This document shows positions 5,446 to 7,685 of a stretch of DNA of 7,685 nt, one piece after another (the first letter of the stretch is position 1; each line of letters begins with the position of its first letter). The translations under genes and the position numbers were made by a program. Where the stretch lies: the NCBI GenBank assembly GCA_030619585.1, contig JAUXBD010000052.1:1-7685 (forward strand). Direction: 5' to 3'. Below the pieces are notes generated by a model that worked only from the letters and a program-made list of their open reading frames with translations, was not told the origin of the DNA and searched no databases. This DNA is from Desulfobacteraceae bacterium (GTDB taxonomy: Bacteria; Desulfobacterota; Desulfobacteria; Desulfobacterales; SURF-7).

Positions 5446-7041
5446 TTAAGATATGGGCAGTTCGTCTGTTTCACTGTTGTGTGTCCAGAACCATCGAATT
5501 TCCCCCTCTGTTTGCTCATACTTTAGATAGCCTGAATCGATCAGATTTTTAATAGTACGTTCACCAACAAACGGATCTATCTCCATAACACCGGAGATTC
5601 CTTCCAGGAGGTCGGCAACATGGTCATTGGATAAGTTGTCGCATAGACTTGCAGCATTATCTTCTATTATATCTTCGGAAAGAAGCCTAAAGATAAGGTC
5701 CATCTTCTGTTTTCCTTCAAACCATATTATATCATTTCCAGAAGCTTCTCCGTTTTTGTATCTTTTTTCTATATTTTTGGACTCTTGTTCACACACATTA
5801 TTGTATATGCCCACAAAAGCCTCTATCTGTTGGGACGTCAAATTAGAAGTGCCCACAATGGCTCTATTGGCATCATACTGCGCCCAGTCATCTGTCAGAA
5901 TGTTAAGGTCAAAGTCCTCCAGGTTTTCCTTAAGAGTTGTTCCTGGAAAAGGGGCAAGATAGTGGTACCCGTAATCTATATCAAGTTCCTCCGCAAAGTT
6001 ATGTGTATCATTAAGGGTCTCTTGAGATTCACCCGGCAGGCCCACCATAAATGATGCAAATATCTTCATCCCCACCTCTTTACATGCCTGTACAGCATTT
6101 CTTGCCTGATCAAGGGTGATTCGTTTTTTTACTCTTTTAAGCATCTCCGGGTTACCGGATTCAATACCGAAACTGACGGTATCGCATCCTGCATCCATCA
6201 TAATCTTAAGGCAATCTTTATCAACCGAATCAACCCTTGCAAATGCGCTCCACTCAAACTTAATGCCTCTTTTTATGATCTCATCACAAATTAACCTTAC
6301 TCTTTTTTTGTTTGATGTAAAAAAATCATCTGCAATATTTATTCTGGTAAAGCCATATGCTAATATGGATTCTATCTCATCAACCACAAGTACGGGATCT
6401 CTGTAACGAACTTTTTGTCCCACCATTCGTCTACCTTGACAGAAAATACATTGGTTCGGGCAGCCCCTGCTTGTTATAATGCTGACCGGAAAGCCCAAAG
6501 CCATATATCTTGATACAGGTAACAGGTGCCTCGAAGGAACAGGCAATGAGTCAAGGTCCTGAATGAATTCCCTTGGGCCTGTATTAACAACCTGACCATC
6601 CTTAAGAAATGCTATCCCCCTGATATCTTCCCATGCTCTCCGATCCCTGATTTTCGGCAAAAGCTCCTTTATGGTAAGCTCACTTTCCCCAAGAGCAACA
6701 ACATCTATTTCAGGGTACTTTGTTAATGTAATATCTGCATCAAAAGTTACATGGGGCCCTCCCATCATTGTTATAATAGAGGAGTTGTGTTTTTTTACTG
6801 TTTTTAATATCCTGGCTGCAACCGGGAAATTCATTGTCACTGAATTGGCACCCACCACATCCGGCTTAAATGCGTCAAGTTCTTTCTTGAGCTTCTCAGG
6901 AGTATATTTTCTAACGATGAAATCAAAAATTCTTACTCTGGCGCCCGCATCTTCAAAAGAAGCCGCAGCATAACATATGCCAAGCGGAGGTGATGGCGAT
7001 TCCTCCAGGGGATAGGGTGGGGCTATTAATGCAACTTTCAT
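5446..7041 (-). CDS. Cobalamin (B12)-binding domain radical SAM protein
   Basis: The 531-aa product starts with a Rossmann-type B12-binding domain (about 1-140): KVALIAPPYP, PPLGICYAAASFEDAGARV, PDVVGANSVTMN (60-71), MMGGPH (92-97) and VVALGESE (114-121). The DxHxxG motif that supplies a lower-axial His is absent, as is common in the BchE-like group. The radical SAM domain (about 185-400) carries SRGCPNQCIFCQG with CX3CX2C cysteines Cys194, Cys198 and Cys201 for the 4Fe-4S cluster. It is followed by INIADDFF (236-243), SFGIESGN and a FMVGLPGES segment typical of the TIM-barrel. The C-terminal about 130 residues end in a possible winged-helix-like segment. Such enzymes methylate or rearrange unactivated carbons or phosphorus using SAM, and the substrate cannot be told from sequence. 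ATG 7041 has only a weak GGA-type ribosome site. A near-consensus promoter lies about 45 bases before it. No partner biosynthetic genes are visible, so the pathway is unknown. Confidence 0.93.
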   Translation of the reverse strand: MKVALIAPPYPLEESPSPPLGICYAAASFEDAGARVRIFDFIVRKYTPEKLKKELDAFKPDVVGANSVTMNFPVAARILKTVKKHNSSIITMMGGPHVTFDADITLTKYPEIDVVALGESELTIKELLPKIRDRRAWEDIRGIAFLKDGQVVNTGPREFIQDLDSLPVPSRHLLPVSRYMALGFPVSIITSRGCPNQCIFCQGRRMVGQKVRYRDPVLVVDEIESILAYGFTRINIADDFFTSNKKRVRLICDEIIKRGIKFEWSAFARVDSVDKDCLKIMMDAGCDTVSFGIESGNPEMLKRVKKRITLDQARNAVQACKEVGMKIFASFMVGLPGESQETLNDTHNFAEELDIDYGYHYLAPFPGTTLKENLEDFDLNILTDDWAQYDANRAIVGTSNLTSQQIEAFVGIYNNVCEQESKNIEKRYKNGEASGNDIIWFEGKQKMDLIFRLLSEDIIEDNAASLCDNLSNDHVADLLEGISGVMEIDPFVGERTIKNLIDSGYLKYEQTEGEIRWFWTHNSETDELPIS

Positions 7042-7092
7042 ATCATATCCGTCTGTTTACACTCCGACCTGATACTATCTAATAAGAAGGAA

Positions 7093-7121
7093 TTTATAGA
7101 GAAAGGAGAAAATAGTGTCAA
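7093..7121 (-). promoter_or_regulatory. Near-consensus sigma70 promoter of the radical SAM gene
   Basis: TTGACA (7121-7116), a 17-base spacer, and TATAAA (7098-7093) lie on the minus strand. This is an exact -35, optimal spacing, and five of six bases in the -10. Transcription would start near 7086, about 45 bases before the ATG. It is the best promoter candidate in the window and suggests the gene is separately and strongly transcribed. Confidence 0.65.
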
Positions 7122-7164
7122 GAAAAAACCGTTGTGAATATGGGATCGAAGGATTCTGGTAGAC

Positions 7165-7197
7165 ATGATAAACAAACGTCTATTTTATCTTTATCAT
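7165..7197. repeat. Inverted repeat upstream of the radical SAM promoter
   Basis: ATGATAAA (7165-7172) is the reverse complement of TTTATCAT (7190-7197), with a 17-base loop. A second, overlapping 5-bp pairing (TAGAC 7160-7164 with GTCTA 7178-7182) is possible. No T-run follows on the minus strand, so it is a poor terminator for the upstream gene. An operator about 45 bases above the -35 is conceivable. AT-rich chance symmetry cannot be excluded. Confidence 0.35.
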
Positions 7198-7266
7198 ATG
7201 GAGCTGTTTCAGCAAAAAACCTTAAGTATTGAAATGTGTTGTTCGCTGTACTGTCATTATGAAAAG

Positions 7267-7685
7267 CTAATCTTCATTAATATCTGAAATCATATCAGCT
7301 ATCTGAGCTGCCATTCGAGATACATTCTCGTTAGGCTCAAATTCAGCTCCAATAGTAGGTAAATTTTCCGGGTCACTATTATCTACACTATTCTCTGCAG
7401 GGGTATTTTCAGCATCTGATCCAGACATATCGCTATTTTGTGATTCACCGGATATATTGTTTCGAATTGCAGGAGTTGAGATATCAAGATATTCACCATT
7501 TCTGTCAAAAATAACTGAAAGTTTTACCTTAACATCAAATTCGAGCTTGTATGCGATATTGTTATTATGAACCACAATATCACCCTGTCTGTATTCAACA
7601 TCATCTTCCAGGTTGAGATTATGTTCTTTCTTAAAAACTTTTTCTATGACACTCCAGTCAAGATCACCGGTTATATTATCTATCA
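7267..7685 (-). CDS. Unknown protein with acidic Ser/Asp/Asn-rich tail, 5' end cut by window edge
   Basis: The frame is open from the right edge to the TAG at 7269-7267, leaving 138 visible codons. No ATG occurs before the edge in the conserved-looking part, so the true start is outside the window. A GTG at 7575 would give a 102-aa version, but coding-like sequence continues above it. The visible N-terminal part (DLDWSVIEKVFKKEHNLNLE, then QGDIVVHNNNIAYKLEFDV and KLSVIFDRNGEYLDI) looks like a helix followed by three beta-strands. The last about 65 residues are low-complexity, rich in Ser, Asp, Asn, Glu and Pro, and end in a short helix-like SRMAAQIADMISDINED. No signal or membrane segment is seen in this part. 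I do not recognise the family. Confidence 0.65.
   Translation of the reverse strand, partial: IDNITGDLDWSVIEKVFKKEHNLNLEDDVEYRQGDIVVHNNNIAYKLEFDVKVKLSVIFDRNGEYLDISTPAIRNNISGESQNSDMSGSDAENTPAENSVDNSDPENLPTIGAEFEPNENVSRMAAQIADMISDINED

Noticed and set aside
7202..7219. A GCTG-TTT-CAGC hairpin next to an A6 run, considered as a terminator for the right-edge gene
   Set aside because: For leftward transcription the T-run comes before the hairpin, not after it, and the stem is only 4-5 bp.

Overview
All recognisable genes in this window lie on the minus strand, so the biological order runs from right to left. The sequence is A+T-rich, with long AT tracts between genes. The gene content is a purine-synthesis enzyme, an MglA-type small GTPase, a DUF4388 (PATAN) protein with cyclic-nucleotide-binding-like domains, a DUF2914 protein and a B12-binding radical SAM protein. 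This mix suggests a deltaproteobacterium (Desulfobacterota, possibly a Desulfobacteraceae-like sulfate reducer). That assignment is inference from gene families, because there is no rRNA or other marker here.

Layout from the right edge: (i) a truncated gene of unknown function with an acidic Ser/Asp/Asn-rich tail (7267-7685); (ii) a 225-bp gap carrying a near-consensus sigma70-type promoter (7093-7121); (iii) a 531-aa cobalamin-binding/radical SAM protein (5446-7041); (iv) a short gap with a weaker candidate promoter; (v) a 115-aa DUF2914 protein (5002-5349); (vi) a 435-bp gene-free AT-rich region with a 14-bp perfect stem-loop terminator, one or two candidate promoters, and a dyad just before the next start codon; (vii) a tight three-gene operon, with 0 bp and -8 bp junctions, encoding a 333-aa TPR-like protein with a beta-rich C-terminus, an MglA-like GTPase, and a DUF4388 plus tandem CNB-like protein; (viii) a 184-bp gap; (ix) purC, whose stop codon overlaps by one base the start of (x) a ParB-like protein that runs off the left edge.

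The most notable feature is the three-gene operon. MglA GTPases set cell polarity and motility in myxobacteria, where they work with a Roadblock-type GAP (MglB) and with TPR effectors. Here no Roadblock gene is adjacent. The GTPase is instead translationally packed between a TPR-like/PilZ-like protein and a PATAN/CNB protein whose ligand-binding motifs are degenerate. I infer a self-contained GTPase signalling module, perhaps controlling pili or surface behaviour. The purC/ParB-like pair, the radical SAM gene and the DUF2914 gene have no evident functional link to it.
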